From RFSX01 sp964567435 (lineage in GTDB: Bacteria; Bacteroidota; Bacteroidia; Chitinophagales; Saprospiraceae), in assembly GCA_964567435.1 (NCBI GenBank), contig CAZMMQ010000002.1, positions 72,761 through 136,760 on the forward strand: a stretch of 64,000 nt of DNA. Reading direction: 5' to 3'. Below, in pieces: positions 34,336 through 43,224 of the stretch (its first letter is position 1; each line of letters starts with the position of its first letter). The notes below the pieces were generated by a model. It did not search any database and was not told the DNA's origin. It saw only the letters and a program-made list of their open reading frames with translations. The position numbers and the translations under genes were made by a program.

Positions 34336-35622
34336 CTATTTTTTTAATATGTTATTGCCTGGATAATAGGCCATATCTCCTAGTTCTTCTTCAATTCTTA
34401 GGAGTTGATTATACTTTGCAATACGATCACTTCTAGAGGCAGATCCAGTCTTTATCTGACCTGTATTTAGAGCTACAGCCAAATCTGCTATAGTTACGTC
34501 CTCTGTTTCTCCTGATCTATGGCTCATCACTGATGTGAATCCATTAGATTTCGCCAAAGATACTGCCTCAATTGTTTCTGTCAATGTCCCTATCTGATTA
34601 ACCTTAATCAGTATGGAATTAGCAGCTTTTGTTTTGATGCCTTTCGCTAACTTTTTTGTGTTTGTTACAAATAAGTCATCACCAACTAATTGAACATCAT
34701 CCCCAGCTGCTTCTGTAAGCGAAGACCATGCTTTCCAATCATCTTCGTCCAGTCCATCCTCTATAGAAAATATTGGATAGTTTTTAATCCAATCCTTCCA
34801 ATAACTAACCATCTCAGATGATTTTAGTTTTTTACCTGTAGACTTATGAAAGTGATATACTTTCTTCTTCGAATCATAAAATTCAGATGCTGCAGCATCC
34901 ATGGCTATCCACACGTCTTTACCCGCTTTATACCCTGCTGCTTTGATCGCCTTGAGTACTGTTTCTATCGCCGCTTTGTTTGATTCTATATTAGGCGCAA
35001 ATCCACCCTCATCTCCAACATTAGTAGACAACCCATTAGACTTTAATACATTCTTAAGATGATGAAAGATCTCAACACCCATTTTAAGTCCTTGTGAGAA
35101 TGTCTTAGCACCTGTGGGTACAATCATAAACTCTTGAAAGTCTATGCTATTGTCAGCATGAGAACCCCCATTAAGGATATTCATCATTGGTACTGGCAGT
35201 GTTGTTGCATTGACACCTCCAACATATCTATATAGTGGCTGATTAGATTCTTGTGCTGCAGCTTTTGCTACTGCCAATGATACACCTAGCATGGCATTGG
35301 CGCCTAGCTTAGACTTATTGGCTGTCCCATCCAGATCTATCATTGCTTGATCAATAGCCTTTTGATCAAAGACATTATAACCTAATAAAGCAGCATAAAG
35401 CTTATCATTAACATTCTTGACTGCCTTACTGACTCCTTTTCCCATCCAATGCTTCTTAGAGCCATCCCTTAATTCTACTGCTTCATATTTTCCAGTAGAA
35501 GCACCAGATGGCACAGCAGCTCTTCCAACGAATCCACTTTCTGTCTGTACATCTACTTCCACTGTTGGATTGCCTCTTGAGTCTAATATCTGTCGGGCAA
35601 AAATGTCTGTAATCCTAGTCAT
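34336..35622 (-). CDS. eno: Enolase
   Basis: Enolase interconverts 2-phosphoglycerate and phosphoenolpyruvate. The 428-residue protein has the N-terminal A-R-Q-I-L-D-S-R-G-N-P-T-V-E, the flexible loop S-G-A-S-T-G-K-Y-E-A, the metal-binding S-I-E-D-G-L-D-E-D-D and the signature I-L-I-K-V-N-Q-I-G-T followed by S-H-R-S-G-E-T-E. It starts 7 bases after the carA stop. Confidence 0.97.
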   Translation of the reverse strand: MTRITDIFARQILDSRGNPTVEVDVQTESGFVGRAAVPSGASTGKYEAVELRDGSKKHWMGKGVSKAVKNVNDKLYAALLGYNVFDQKAIDQAMIDLDGTANKSKLGANAMLGVSLAVAKAAAQESNQPLYRYVGGVNATTLPVPMMNILNGGSHADNSIDFQEFMIVPTGAKTFSQGLKMGVEIFHHLKNVLKSNGLSTNVGDEGGFAPNIESNKAAIETVLKAIKAAGYKAGKDVWIAMDAAASEFYDSKKKVYHFHKSTGKKLKSSEMVSYWKDWIKNYPIFSIEDGLDEDDWKAWSSLTEAAGDDVQLVGDDLFVTNTKKLAKGIKTKAANSILIKVNQIGTLTETIEAVSLAKSNGFTSVMSHRSGETEDVTIADLAVALNTGQIKTGSASRSDRIAKYNQLLRIEEELGDMAYYPGNNILKK

Positions 35623-35629
35623 TCTAATT

Positions 35630-36739
35630 TTAATTTTTGTGTTCCTTTATCAGAGCTATAAACTGGTCAAACATATATCTCGAATCATGAGGACCAGGAG
35701 ATGATTCTGGGTGGTACTGAACCGAGAATGCAGGCTTATTCTTTAATTTAATTCCTTCAACTGTTTCATCATTTAGATTGATATGAGTGACTTCTACCAT
35801 GGCGTTATTATTCACTGCATCTGGGCTTACGCCAAATCCATGATTCTGACTAGTCACTTCACACTTACCTGTTATCAAATTCTTAACCGGATGATTAATC
35901 CCTCTATGCCCATTATGCATTTTGTATGTAGGTATATCCTGAGATAATGCCAATAACTGGTGCCCTAAGCAGATACCAAACATTGGCTTAGAATCCTCTA
36001 AAAGGTCTTTAATGGTTGCAATAGCATATTCCATAGAAGCTGGATCACCAGGTCCATTGGATAAGAAATACCCATCTGCACCATAATCTCTTATTTCCTT
36101 TACTGAGGTTTTTGCAGGAAACACTTTCATCTTAGCTCCTCTCTCAGCCATGCATCTTAATATATTTTTCTTAGTACCGAAATCTAATACTGCAATTGAT
36201 ACTTCTGCATCTGTCTCACCGATTTCATAGGCCTCAGTGGTAGATACCCTAGACGCTAATTCTAATCCTTCCATGGAAGGAATCTCTTTGCATTTCTTTC
36301 TGAGCTCATCCAAATCCATAGTCTCGGTAGAGATAAGGCAGTTCATTGCTCCTTTGTCCCTGATATGTCTGACTATCGCTCTAGTATCCAGCTGATGTAT
36401 ACATACAATGTTATTCTGCTCGAAGTACTCCTGAATGGCAGCATCCGCAAGTGGCCTGGAATATTCAGTTGTAAAATTCTTACAGACTAGACCTGCAATC
36501 TGAATTTTATCAGATTCAACCTCCGTATCCTTTGTGCCATAATTACCTATATGAGCATTAGTCGTCAATAGAATTTGGCCTGCATATGATGGATCTGTGA
36601 ATATCTCCTGATATCCGGTCATCCCAGTGTTAAAACAAATTTCTCCAGTACCAATTCCCTTTGCTCCCGCTGCTTGCCCGTAGAAATAAGTGCCATCTTC
36701 TAGCAGAAGTATCGCATTATAATTATTAGTGTCAGACAT
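35630..36739 (-). CDS. carA: Carbamoyl-phosphate synthase small (glutaminase) subunit
   Basis: CarA releases ammonia from glutamine for carbamoyl phosphate, needed for arginine and pyrimidines. The class I amidotransferase nucleophile lies in G-I-C-L-G-H-Q, with H-P-E-S near the end completing the triad, and N-T-G-M-T-G-Y-Q-E near the start. The carB partner is not in the window. The gene begins a new unit after the rplQ terminator. Confidence 0.97.
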   Translation of the reverse strand: MSDTNNYNAILLLEDGTYFYGQAAGAKGIGTGEICFNTGMTGYQEIFTDPSYAGQILLTTNAHIGNYGTKDTEVESDKIQIAGLVCKNFTTEYSRPLADAAIQEYFEQNNIVCIHQLDTRAIVRHIRDKGAMNCLISTETMDLDELRKKCKEIPSMEGLELASRVSTTEAYEIGETDAEVSIAVLDFGTKKNILRCMAERGAKMKVFPAKTSVKEIRDYGADGYFLSNGPGDPASMEYAIATIKDLLEDSKPMFGICLGHQLLALSQDIPTYKMHNGHRGINHPVKNLITGKCEVTSQNHGFGVSPDAVNNNAMVEVTHINLNDETVEGIKLKNKPAFSVQYHPESSPGPHDSRYMFDQFIALIKEHKN

Positions 36740-36756
36740 ATAAATGAGATTGGCGG

Positions 36757-36786
36757 CAAATATAATTAAAGACTATAATATATCAG
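36757..36786 (-). promoter_or_regulatory. Possible weak promoter of the carA unit
   Basis: TATATTTG on the minus strand (36757-36764) fits the TAnnTTTG -7 element. A CTG (36784-36786) lies 19 bases upstream instead of the expected TTG, so the -33 part is poor. Confidence 0.35.
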
Positions 36787-36834
36787 GAACTGTAACTTGT
36801 TTTGAAATTGCTTTCTTAAAATCATTGTATAAAA

Positions 36835-36861
36835 AAAGGTTGCCATAAAATGGCAACCTTT
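36835..36861 (-). terminator. Terminator at the end of the ribosomal protein super-operon
   Basis: A perfect 11-bp stem (36835-36845 with 36851-36861) with a five-base loop is followed on the minus strand by seven T. It separates rplQ from carA. Confidence 0.92.
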
Positions 36862-36888
36862 CAGATATATCTTTAAGAAGTAAATTTT

Positions 36889-37371
36889 CTATTCTTCTTC
36901 TTGAGTCGTTGTAGCAGCAGCAGCTGTAGCAGCGGCGGTACCAGCTCCAGACTTTTTCTTTCGTCTTGTTCTTCTTGTAGACGACTTTCCAGTTGATGTG
37001 TTGTTGTATACATCATTGAAATCTACGAACTCAATCATCGCCATTTCAGCACCATCACCTTTTCTGAAACCAGTTTTGATTATTCTAGTGTATCCCCCTG
37101 GTCTGTCTCCGATCTTTGGTGCTACTGTAGCAAATAATTCTGCAACCGCCTCTTTATTCTGTAGATATCCAAATACTATCCTCCTAGAGTGGCTTGAATC
37201 GTTTTTTGACTTTGTGACGATAGGCTCTATAAAGACTCTTAAAGCTTTAGCTTTGGCAAGTGTCGTATTAATTCTCTTATGCTCAATCAAAGCATTGGAG
37301 AGATTTTTGAAAAGCGCTTTTCTGTGGCCTTTCTTTCGACTTAGATGGTTGAATTTCTTTCCGTGTCTCAT
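36889..37371 (-). CDS. rplQ: 50S ribosomal protein L17, with low-complexity tail
   Basis: M-R-H-G-K-K-F-N-H-L-S-R opens the conserved L17 core, which includes the G-D-R-P-G-G-Y-T-R block near residue 88. About 35 extra residues follow after residue 120: a basic R-R-T-R-R-K-K-K patch, then a run of Ala and Thr, then Glu. L17 binds 23S rRNA near the exit tunnel. It is last in the super-operon, 157 bases after rpoA. Confidence 0.96.
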   Translation of the reverse strand: MRHGKKFNHLSRKKGHRKALFKNLSNALIEHKRINTTLAKAKALRVFIEPIVTKSKNDSSHSRRIVFGYLQNKEAVAELFATVAPKIGDRPGGYTRIIKTGFRKGDGAEMAMIEFVDFNDVYNNTSTGKSSTRRTRRKKKSGAGTAAATAAAATTTQEEE

Positions 37372-37485
37372 GACATGAATGTTTTAAGTGCATCACTCAT
37401 CCTAAATCTTTGGTAACCGACCTGTGAATGTGGATAGGAGAAGTATTATGCTGTTGTAGTATAAAAAATTACTCAAATAAAATCC

Positions 37486-37508
37486 ATAGCCTCATTAGGC
37501 TTATGGGT
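37486..37508 (-). terminator. Hairpin (attenuator-like) between rpoA and rplQ
   Basis: On the minus strand CCATAAGCCT and AGGCTATGG pair over nine bases with one bulged A and a four-base loop. An AT-rich stretch containing a run of T follows before rplQ. It may reduce read-through or serve as an RNA-processing or regulatory site. Confidence 0.5.
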
Positions 37509-37528
37509 CGGTGCGATTTTAATAAATC

Positions 37529-38527
37529 TTATTCTTCGTCCAACTTGTACTTAGATAGATCCATTCCGAAAGTCAATCCTTTGTTCTGAAGTAGCTCTTC
37601 TATTTCTACAAGAGACTTCTTTCCGAAATTTCTAAACTTAAGTAACTCATTGGTGTCATATCTAACCATTTCACCAAGAGAATTGATTTTTGCAGCTTTG
37701 AGGCAGTTATATGCTCTTACTGACAAATCTAAATCTTCTAGTGGTGTCTTAAGCAACTTACGCATATGTAAGATGTGCTCGTCAACTATATCATCCTCTC
37801 TGCTCTTTTCTGTTTCGAATGTGATATTCTCATCAGTGACTAGCATTAAGTGTTGAATTAATATTCTAGATGCTTCTTTTACAGCATCTTCAGGATGTAT
37901 AGTACCATCCGTCTTAATATCTATAGTTAGTTTTTCGTAATCTGTTTTCTGTCCTACCCTTGTGCTGTCTACTTGGTAAGCAACATTCTTGATCGGCGTA
38001 TATATAGCATCTACTGGTATTACTCCTATAGGTGCATCCTTTGAAAGTGTTTCTCCTGCTGAGACATATCCTCTTCCTTTAGTGACAGTTAATTCAATTT
38101 CAAGATTCACGGATTTCTCCATATTGCAGATGACCAACTCTGGGTTCATTACCTTGAATACATTGGTATGTGCCTCTATATCTGCAGCAGTCAAGCTCTC
38201 TTTACCACTTATAGTAAGGTAAATCTTTTCACTATCAGAATCAGGAAGATCGATTTCTGGCTTAAGCCTTACTTGTTTAAGATTCAATATGATATCTACC
38301 ACATCTTCATAAACTCCCTTGATTGTAGAAAACTCGTGGTCTACTCCTGCGATTCTTACAGCAGAAATAGCATGACCTTCAAGAGAAGAAAGTAATACTC
38401 TTCGTAAAGAGTTACCGATAGTCTGGCCAAAGCCTGGTTCTAAAGGTTTGAACTCGAAAGTCCCATCGAACTCTGTCGCTTTGGTTAATAATATCTTATT
38501 TGGTCTCTGAAAATTTAGAATACTCAT
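37529..38527 (-). CDS. rpoA: DNA-directed RNA polymerase alpha subunit
   Basis: The 332-residue protein contains the N-terminal dimerisation domain (G-F-G-Q-T-I-G-N-S-L-R-R-V-L-L-S-S) and the C-terminal domain (D-L-S-V-R-A-Y-N-C-L-K and N-F-G-K-K-S-L-V-E-I). It is placed after rpsD as in other bacteria, with 72 bases between them. Confidence 0.98.
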   Translation of the reverse strand: MSILNFQRPNKILLTKATEFDGTFEFKPLEPGFGQTIGNSLRRVLLSSLEGHAISAVRIAGVDHEFSTIKGVYEDVVDIILNLKQVRLKPEIDLPDSDSEKIYLTISGKESLTAADIEAHTNVFKVMNPELVICNMEKSVNLEIELTVTKGRGYVSAGETLSKDAPIGVIPVDAIYTPIKNVAYQVDSTRVGQKTDYEKLTIDIKTDGTIHPEDAVKEASRILIQHLMLVTDENITFETEKSREDDIVDEHILHMRKLLKTPLEDLDLSVRAYNCLKAAKINSLGEMVRYDTNELLKFRNFGKKSLVEIEELLQNKGLTFGMDLSKYKLDEE

Positions 38528-38599
38528 ACGCTGACAAATAGAATGAATTAAACAATAACTGACTTCGATGAGGTCGCGTCAGTAATAATTTCATGGTTA

Positions 38600-39214
38600 C
38601 TACTTAGAGTAGAGTTCTACAATAAGTTGCTCATTGATATTTTCTGGAATGTTTTCTCTATCAGGATATTCAAGGAAAGTACCTTCCATCCTTTCAGGGT
38701 TCCATTCAACCCAAGTCCATTTTCTTGCCTCCGAATTTTTTGTACCAACAGCATTTTGAATGACTTCGAGGTGTCTTGACTTATTTCTGACAGAAACTAC
38801 ATCACCAGGTTTTAGTTGGTAAGATGGAACATTTGTAAGTATGCCATTAACCAAAATATGCTTATGAGATACCAACTGTCTGGCAGCTCTTCTCGTTGGT
38901 GCGATTCCCAATCTATAAACAGAGTTATCTAGCCTAGCTTCCAAGAACTGAAGTAAAATTTCACCTGTTACCCCACTCTTTCCAGCAGCTTTGGTAAATA
39001 GATTTCGGAATTGTCTTTCCAATACGCCATAAGTATACTTGGCTTTTTGCTTTTCAGTTAACTGAACGGCGTAGTCTGACTTCTGCTTTCTTCTTCTTCC
39101 GTTACCGTGTTGTCCAGGTGGATATTTTCTTCTTTCAAAGCTTTTGTCTGGTCCGAAGATAGCATCGCCAAATTTTCTAGCGATTTTGGTAGTCGGTCCT
39201 GTGTATCTTGCCAT
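38600..39214 (-). CDS. rpsD: 30S ribosomal protein S4
   Basis: S4 nucleates 16S rRNA folding. The protein (204 residues) begins M-A-R-Y-T-G-P-T and contains the S4 RNA-binding domain (L-D-N-S-V-Y-R-L-G and S-H-K-H-I-L-V-N-G). No zinc-binding Cys cluster is present in the N-terminal region. Confidence 0.98.
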   Translation of the reverse strand: MARYTGPTTKIARKFGDAIFGPDKSFERRKYPPGQHGNGRRRKQKSDYAVQLTEKQKAKYTYGVLERQFRNLFTKAAGKSGVTGEILLQFLEARLDNSVYRLGIAPTRRAARQLVSHKHILVNGILTNVPSYQLKPGDVVSVRNKSRHLEVIQNAVGTKNSEARKWTWVEWNPERMEGTFLEYPDRENIPENINEQLIVELYSK

Positions 39215-39259
39215 TTTGGATAAAACTTATTGTTATTGTAATGGTTTTGTTTTGCTGGA

Positions 39260-39646
39260 TTATACTCTTCTCTTTTTAGGAGGGCGGCATCCATTATGAG
39301 GTATAGGTGTTACATCTTTAATCTTTGTAACCTTTATACCTATCTCATCAATTGCTCTAATAGCAGCCTCTCTTCCAGACCCTGGTCCTTTTACAAGGAC
39401 TTCTGCATATCTCATTCCTGCATCATAGGCCGTTTGAGCAGCAGCTTTAGCAGCTATCTGAGCAGCAAAGGGTGTATTTTTCTTAGAGCCTCTAAATCCA
39501 GCTTTACCGGCTGACCCCCAAGAAATAACTTGACCCGCCTTATTGGTTAGAGAAATAATGATATTATTGAAACTAGCTTTAATGTAAACCAAGCCTTCTG
39601 GTTCGACATTAACCTTTCTTTTCTTTGTCTTTTTAGCTTTTGACAT
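39260..39646 (-). CDS. rpsK: 30S ribosomal protein S11
   Basis: The 128-residue sequence has the S11 core (G-P-G-S-G-R-E-A-A-I-R-A) and the C-terminal H-N-G-C-R-P-P-K-K-R-R-V. The ATG overlaps the rpsM stop by one base (TAATG), so translation is coupled. Confidence 0.98.
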   Translation of the reverse strand: MSKAKKTKKRKVNVEPEGLVYIKASFNNIIISLTNKAGQVISWGSAGKAGFRGSKKNTPFAAQIAAKAAAQTAYDAGMRYAEVLVKGPGSGREAAIRAIDEIGIKVTKIKDVTPIPHNGCRPPKKRRV

Positions 39647-40023
39647 TATTTCGTAGCTTTCTTCTTGTTAGCAACTGTTTTCTTCTTACCCTTCCTCGTT
39701 CTGGCATTAGTTTGAGTTCTCTGACCTCTTACTGGCAATCCTCTCCTGTGTCTCAATCCTCTATAACAAGCGATATCCATTAATCGCTTAATATTGGTCT
39801 GGACTTCAGATCTCAATTCTCCTTCTACCAAATACTCATCCTGAATAAGTTTGGATATTTGTTTGATGTTATCGTCGTTCCAGTCATTGACTTTTACGTT
39901 ATATCCAACACCTACCTTATCCAATATCTCTTTGGCTCTAGTATTGCCTATGCCAAATATATATGTGAGGCTAATACAGCCTCTTTTGTTTTTAGGTAAA
40001 TCTACACCAGCTATTCTCGCCAT
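39646..40023 (-). CDS. rpsM: 30S ribosomal protein S13
   Basis: M-A-R-I-A-G-V-D-L-P-K-N-K-R opens the protein. The helix-two-turn-helix region and the late G-L-R-H-R-R-G-L-P-V-R-G-Q-R-T block are intact. It contacts the 30S head and the P-site tRNA. It starts three bases after the rpmJ stop. Confidence 0.98.
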   Translation of the reverse strand: MARIAGVDLPKNKRGCISLTYIFGIGNTRAKEILDKVGVGYNVKVNDWNDDNIKQISKLIQDEYLVEGELRSEVQTNIKRLMDIACYRGLRHRRGLPVRGQRTQTNARTRKGKKKTVANKKKATK

Positions 40024-40026
40024 ATC

Positions 40027-40143
40027 TTAACCTTGTCTTTGCTTGAACTTAGGGTTCTTCTTGTTAATAATATATAGCTTCCCTTTTCTACGGACGATTT
40101 TACAATCTGCCGATCTCTTTTTTATGGATGCTCTTACTTTCAT
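40027..40143 (-). CDS. rpmJ: 50S ribosomal protein L36, zinc-free form
   Basis: This 38-codon gene reads M-K-V-R-A-S-I-K-K-R-S-A-D-C-K at the start and ends K-F-K-Q-R-Q-G. Only one Cys remains, so the usual C-C-C-H zinc site is absent, as is common in Bacteroidota. It lies two bases after infA and before rpsM. Confidence 0.95.
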   Translation of the reverse strand: MKVRASIKKRSADCKIVRRKGKLYIINKKNPKFKQRQG

Positions 40144-40145
40144 AA

Positions 40146-40364
40146 CTATTTATATCTATATGTTATTCTTCCTCTAGTCAAATCGTAAGGAGACATTTCG
40201 ACAGCAACTTTATCACCAGGTAATATCCTGATGTAGTGCATTCTCATCTTACCAGAAATGGTAGCGACGATTAGGTGATCATTCTCTAGTCTTACTCGAA
40301 ACATTGCATTTGATAACGCTTCTTCGATGACGCCATCCTGTGCAATTAGGTTCTTTTTTGACAT
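40146..40364 (-). CDS. infA: Translation initiation factor IF-1
   Basis: The 72-residue OB-fold protein has G-V-I-E-E-A-L-S-N-A-M-F-R-V and a G-K-M-R-M-H-Y-I-R-I-L-P-G-D strand pair. IF-1 occupies the ribosomal A site during initiation. It follows map by 24 bases. Confidence 0.97.
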   Translation of the reverse strand: MSKKNLIAQDGVIEEALSNAMFRVRLENDHLIVATISGKMRMHYIRILPGDKVAVEMSPYDLTRGRITYRYK

Positions 40365-40388
40365 TCAAAAATTTTGGAGTGCAAATAT

Positions 40389-41195
40389 CTATTTTTTTAG
40401 GCTAATATTCCTGATTTCGGGATTATTTTTTATAGCCTCTTCAATGTATTGATGATTGGATAAAATATCATATCCTTCCATAGTCACAGCGATGGTATGT
40501 TCGAAGTGTGCAGATGGCATTCCATCCTTGGTAACGATAGTCCATCCATCCTCAGATTGCTTTACAGATTTAGTACCCATATTTATCATAGGCTCTATAG
40601 CGATCACCAATCCATCCTTAATTTTCTTTCCTCTGCCCCTCTTACCAAAATTGGGAACTTCAGGCGCTTCGTGAAGGTTTTGGCCTATACCGTGACCTAC
40701 CAATTCTCTGACTACCATATAATTCCTCTCTTCGTTATACGTCTGAATCGCATGACTTATATCTCCTATTCTATTTCCTACAATTGCTTGCTCTATACCT
40801 TTATAAAGTGATTCGTTGGTCGTTACCAATAGATTCATCACTTCATCATCTACTTCCGGCATGGCAAAAGTGAATGCCGAGTCGCCAAAGAAGCCATTGA
40901 GGTACGAACCACAATCGATACTTATTATATCTGTTTCTTTAAAAGGTATCTCGGTAGGGATTCCATGTACAATAGCCTCATTAGGAGAAATGCATAAGGT
41001 AGCTGGAAAACCATTATAACCTTTAAAGCCTGGTTTGGCTTTATGATCTCTTATAAAAGACTCAGCTTCTGCATCTATCTGCTTTCCTGTAACACCAGGT
41101 TTAAGTATAGTTGCTATATGAGCGAGAGTTTTAGATACCAGCAAACAGCTTTCTCTGATGTACTCTATATCTTCTTGGGTCTTATAATATATCAT
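40389..41195 (-). CDS. map: Methionine aminopeptidase, type I
   Basis: Map removes the initiator Met from new proteins. The metal ligands are visible in S-I-D-C-G-S-Y-L-N-G-F-F-G-D (two Asp), G-H-G-I-G (His), I-A-I-E-P (Glu) and the final F-E-H-T-I-A-V (Glu). The 268-residue length is normal. The start shares one base with the secY stop. Confidence 0.97.
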   Translation of the reverse strand: MIYYKTQEDIEYIRESCLLVSKTLAHIATILKPGVTGKQIDAEAESFIRDHKAKPGFKGYNGFPATLCISPNEAIVHGIPTEIPFKETDIISIDCGSYLNGFFGDSAFTFAMPEVDDEVMNLLVTTNESLYKGIEQAIVGNRIGDISHAIQTYNEERNYMVVRELVGHGIGQNLHEAPEVPNFGKRGRGKKIKDGLVIAIEPMINMGTKSVKQSEDGWTIVTKDGMPSAHFEHTIAVTMEGYDILSNHQYIEEAIKNNPEIRNISLKK

Positions 41196-42556
41196 TACAT
41201 GCCAGCTCCGATAGTCTGCATGCCACCACTTCTTCCTTTTATTCGCCCAGATTTCACCAAGCCATCATATTTTCTCATTAGGAGATAACTCTCAATTTGC
41301 TGCAAAGTATCTAATACAACTGCAACTAATATTAGAAGTGAAGTTCCTCCAAAGAAAAGAGCAAAAGCATCATTAACTCCAAATTTCGCTACGATTGCTG
41401 GTAGGATTGATATGAGACCTAAGAATATAGAACCAGGTAAAGTTACCCTAGTCGTTAAGGAATCAATGAAATCTTGAGTCATAGATCCTGGCTTGATACC
41501 AGGTATAAATGCATTCTGTCTTTTTAAGTATTCTGCATATTGTTGCGGATTCACTAAAAGTGCAGTATATACATACGTGAATATCACCACAAGAAGGAAG
41601 AATATAATGTTATATGGAAGCGACTTCCAATCAGCTAAGGCACCCACTATCCCTCCAGCTCCATTGTTACCAGCCCAACCAGCTAAAGTAACTGGCAAAA
41701 ACATAATTGCCTGAGCAAAGATTATTGGCATAACTCCGGATGCATTGACCTTTAGAGGAATGAAATCCCTTGCGCCAGCTTGAGGCATGCTCGAATGGGT
41801 TCTACCCACTGCTCGCTTAGCGAATTGTATAGGTATTCTCCTAACACCTTGAACGACTAGCACTGTAGCAAGTACCACAAAGAATAAGGCTGCAAACTCC
41901 AATATGAGTAAAAAACCTCCTCCTCCATTGATTTGGGAGATTACTTCAGTCGCAAATGATCTAGGAAGGGTAGCGATTATACCTATCGTGATTAATAGAG
42001 ATACACCATTACCGATTCCTTTATCTGTAATTTTTTCTCCAAGCCACATCGCGAAGATGGTTCCAGCAGAAAGAATGATAATATTACTAAACCAGAATAT
42101 AGTTGGGCTAAGCGTCTGTGCCACTGCCCCTGGCTGCGAACTTAAATATGTCAAATAACCACCTCCTTGTACAAGGGTAATCGCTACTGTCAATAATCTT
42201 GTAATCTGTGTAATTTTTTTACGTCCAGATTCACCTTCTTTTTGCTGTAATTTTTGAAAGTATGGTACAGCAAATCCTAATAGTTGTACAATAATGGATG
42301 CCGTTATATAAGGCATGATTCCAAGAGCGAAAATAGCTCCTTGACCAAATGCACCACCAGTAAAGGTGTTAATCAATCCTAAGAGGTCATTTTGGTTATT
42401 ACTCATGGCGGCTTTTAAGGCCCCTTGGTTTACACCGGGTAGAACAATAAAAGATCCGATTCTAAATACTAATAACAATAGTAGAGTAAAAAGAATCCTT
42501 CCTCGGAGTTCCTTAATCTTCCAAATGTTCTGTAAAGTCTCAATAAACTTATTCAT
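41195..42556 (-). CDS. secY: Protein translocase subunit SecY
   Basis: SecY forms the Sec channel. The 453-residue protein has ten membrane helices, the plug-region F-R-I-G-S-F-I-V-L-P-G and G-I-M-P-Y-I-T-A-S-I in helix 2. The cytoplasmic C5-type loop is present near Y-L-K-R-Q-N-A-F-I-P-G. It lies 9 bases after rplO. Confidence 0.97.
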   Translation of the reverse strand: MNKFIETLQNIWKIKELRGRILFTLLLLLVFRIGSFIVLPGVNQGALKAAMSNNQNDLLGLINTFTGGAFGQGAIFALGIMPYITASIIVQLLGFAVPYFQKLQQKEGESGRKKITQITRLLTVAITLVQGGGYLTYLSSQPGAVAQTLSPTIFWFSNIIILSAGTIFAMWLGEKITDKGIGNGVSLLITIGIIATLPRSFATEVISQINGGGGFLLILEFAALFFVVLATVLVVQGVRRIPIQFAKRAVGRTHSSMPQAGARDFIPLKVNASGVMPIIFAQAIMFLPVTLAGWAGNNGAGGIVGALADWKSLPYNIIFFLLVVIFTYVYTALLVNPQQYAEYLKRQNAFIPGIKPGSMTQDFIDSLTTRVTLPGSIFLGLISILPAIVAKFGVNDAFALFFGGTSLLILVAVVLDTLQQIESYLLMRKYDGLVKSGRIKGRSGGMQTIGAGM

Positions 42557-42565
42557 TGTTTAATT

Positions 42566-43012
42566 TTAAAGTAAGGTAACAGATCCGCCTTGTGCCTCGA
42601 TTTGGGTCTTTGCTTTTTCTGAGATGGCATGTACTTTGACACTAACCTTAGAAGTTAATTCTCCATTAGCAAGTACTTTAACCTTCTCTCCTTTCTTTAT
42701 AATTCTCTTTTCATAAAGCGCTTCTACAGATACTTCTGAAAGACCGTGTTTTTCAGAAATTTCTTGTAATCTAGCTAGATTAAGCGCTGTATATGAAACC
42801 CTATTAGGGTTTTTGAAACCTTTTTTTGGCAATCTCATCTGCAGGGGCATCTGACCTCCTTCAAAAGCTCTCTTTCTACTCCATCCAGATCTTGATTTTG
42901 CTCCTTTATGTCCTCTAGTAGAGGTACCACCATAACCTGATCCTTGTCCTCTTGCGATTCTCTTTCCCTTCTTTACCGATCCTTTGGCAGGTGTTAATTT
43001 ATGTAGTTCCAT
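42566..43012 (-). CDS. rplO: 50S ribosomal protein L15
   Basis: The 148-residue protein opens with M-E-L-H-K-L and has the Gly/Arg/Lys-rich stretch G-R-G-Q-G-S-G-Y-G-G-T-S-T-R-G-H-K-G of L15. The globular C-terminal domain ends G-G-S-V-T-L-L. Confidence 0.97.
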   Translation of the reverse strand: MELHKLTPAKGSVKKGKRIARGQGSGYGGTSTRGHKGAKSRSGWSRKRAFEGGQMPLQMRLPKKGFKNPNRVSYTALNLARLQEISEKHGLSEVSVEALYEKRIIKKGEKVKVLANGELTSKVSVKVHAISEKAKTQIEAQGGSVTLL

Positions 43013-43040
43013 TGTATATTAATCTTTTTGTCTAGATAAG

Positions 43041-43220
43041 TTAAGCGTCTTCCACCTTTAGCAGGTGTTTTACTTTATTGACCATACCAAGAACTTGAGG
43101 TGAAGTTTCTTTCACTACCGTCTGGTTCATCCTTCTTAGTCCCAGAGCTTTCATAGTATCTTTTTGACGTTTAGGTCTATCTATGATGCTTCTAACTTGG
43201 GTTATTTTGATTTTGCCCAT
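43041..43220 (-). CDS. rpmD: 50S ribosomal protein L30
   Basis: From ATG 43220 the product is 59 residues and starts M-G-K-I-K-I-T-Q-V-R-S, the normal L30 N-terminus. An upstream ATG at 43235 would overlap rpsE and add five atypical residues. The conserved L-G-L-R-R-M-N-Q-T-V block is present. Confidence 0.95.
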   Translation of the reverse strand: MGKIKITQVRSIIDRPKRQKDTMKALGLRRMNQTVVKETSPQVLGMVNKVKHLLKVEDA

Positions 43221-43224
43221 ATTC

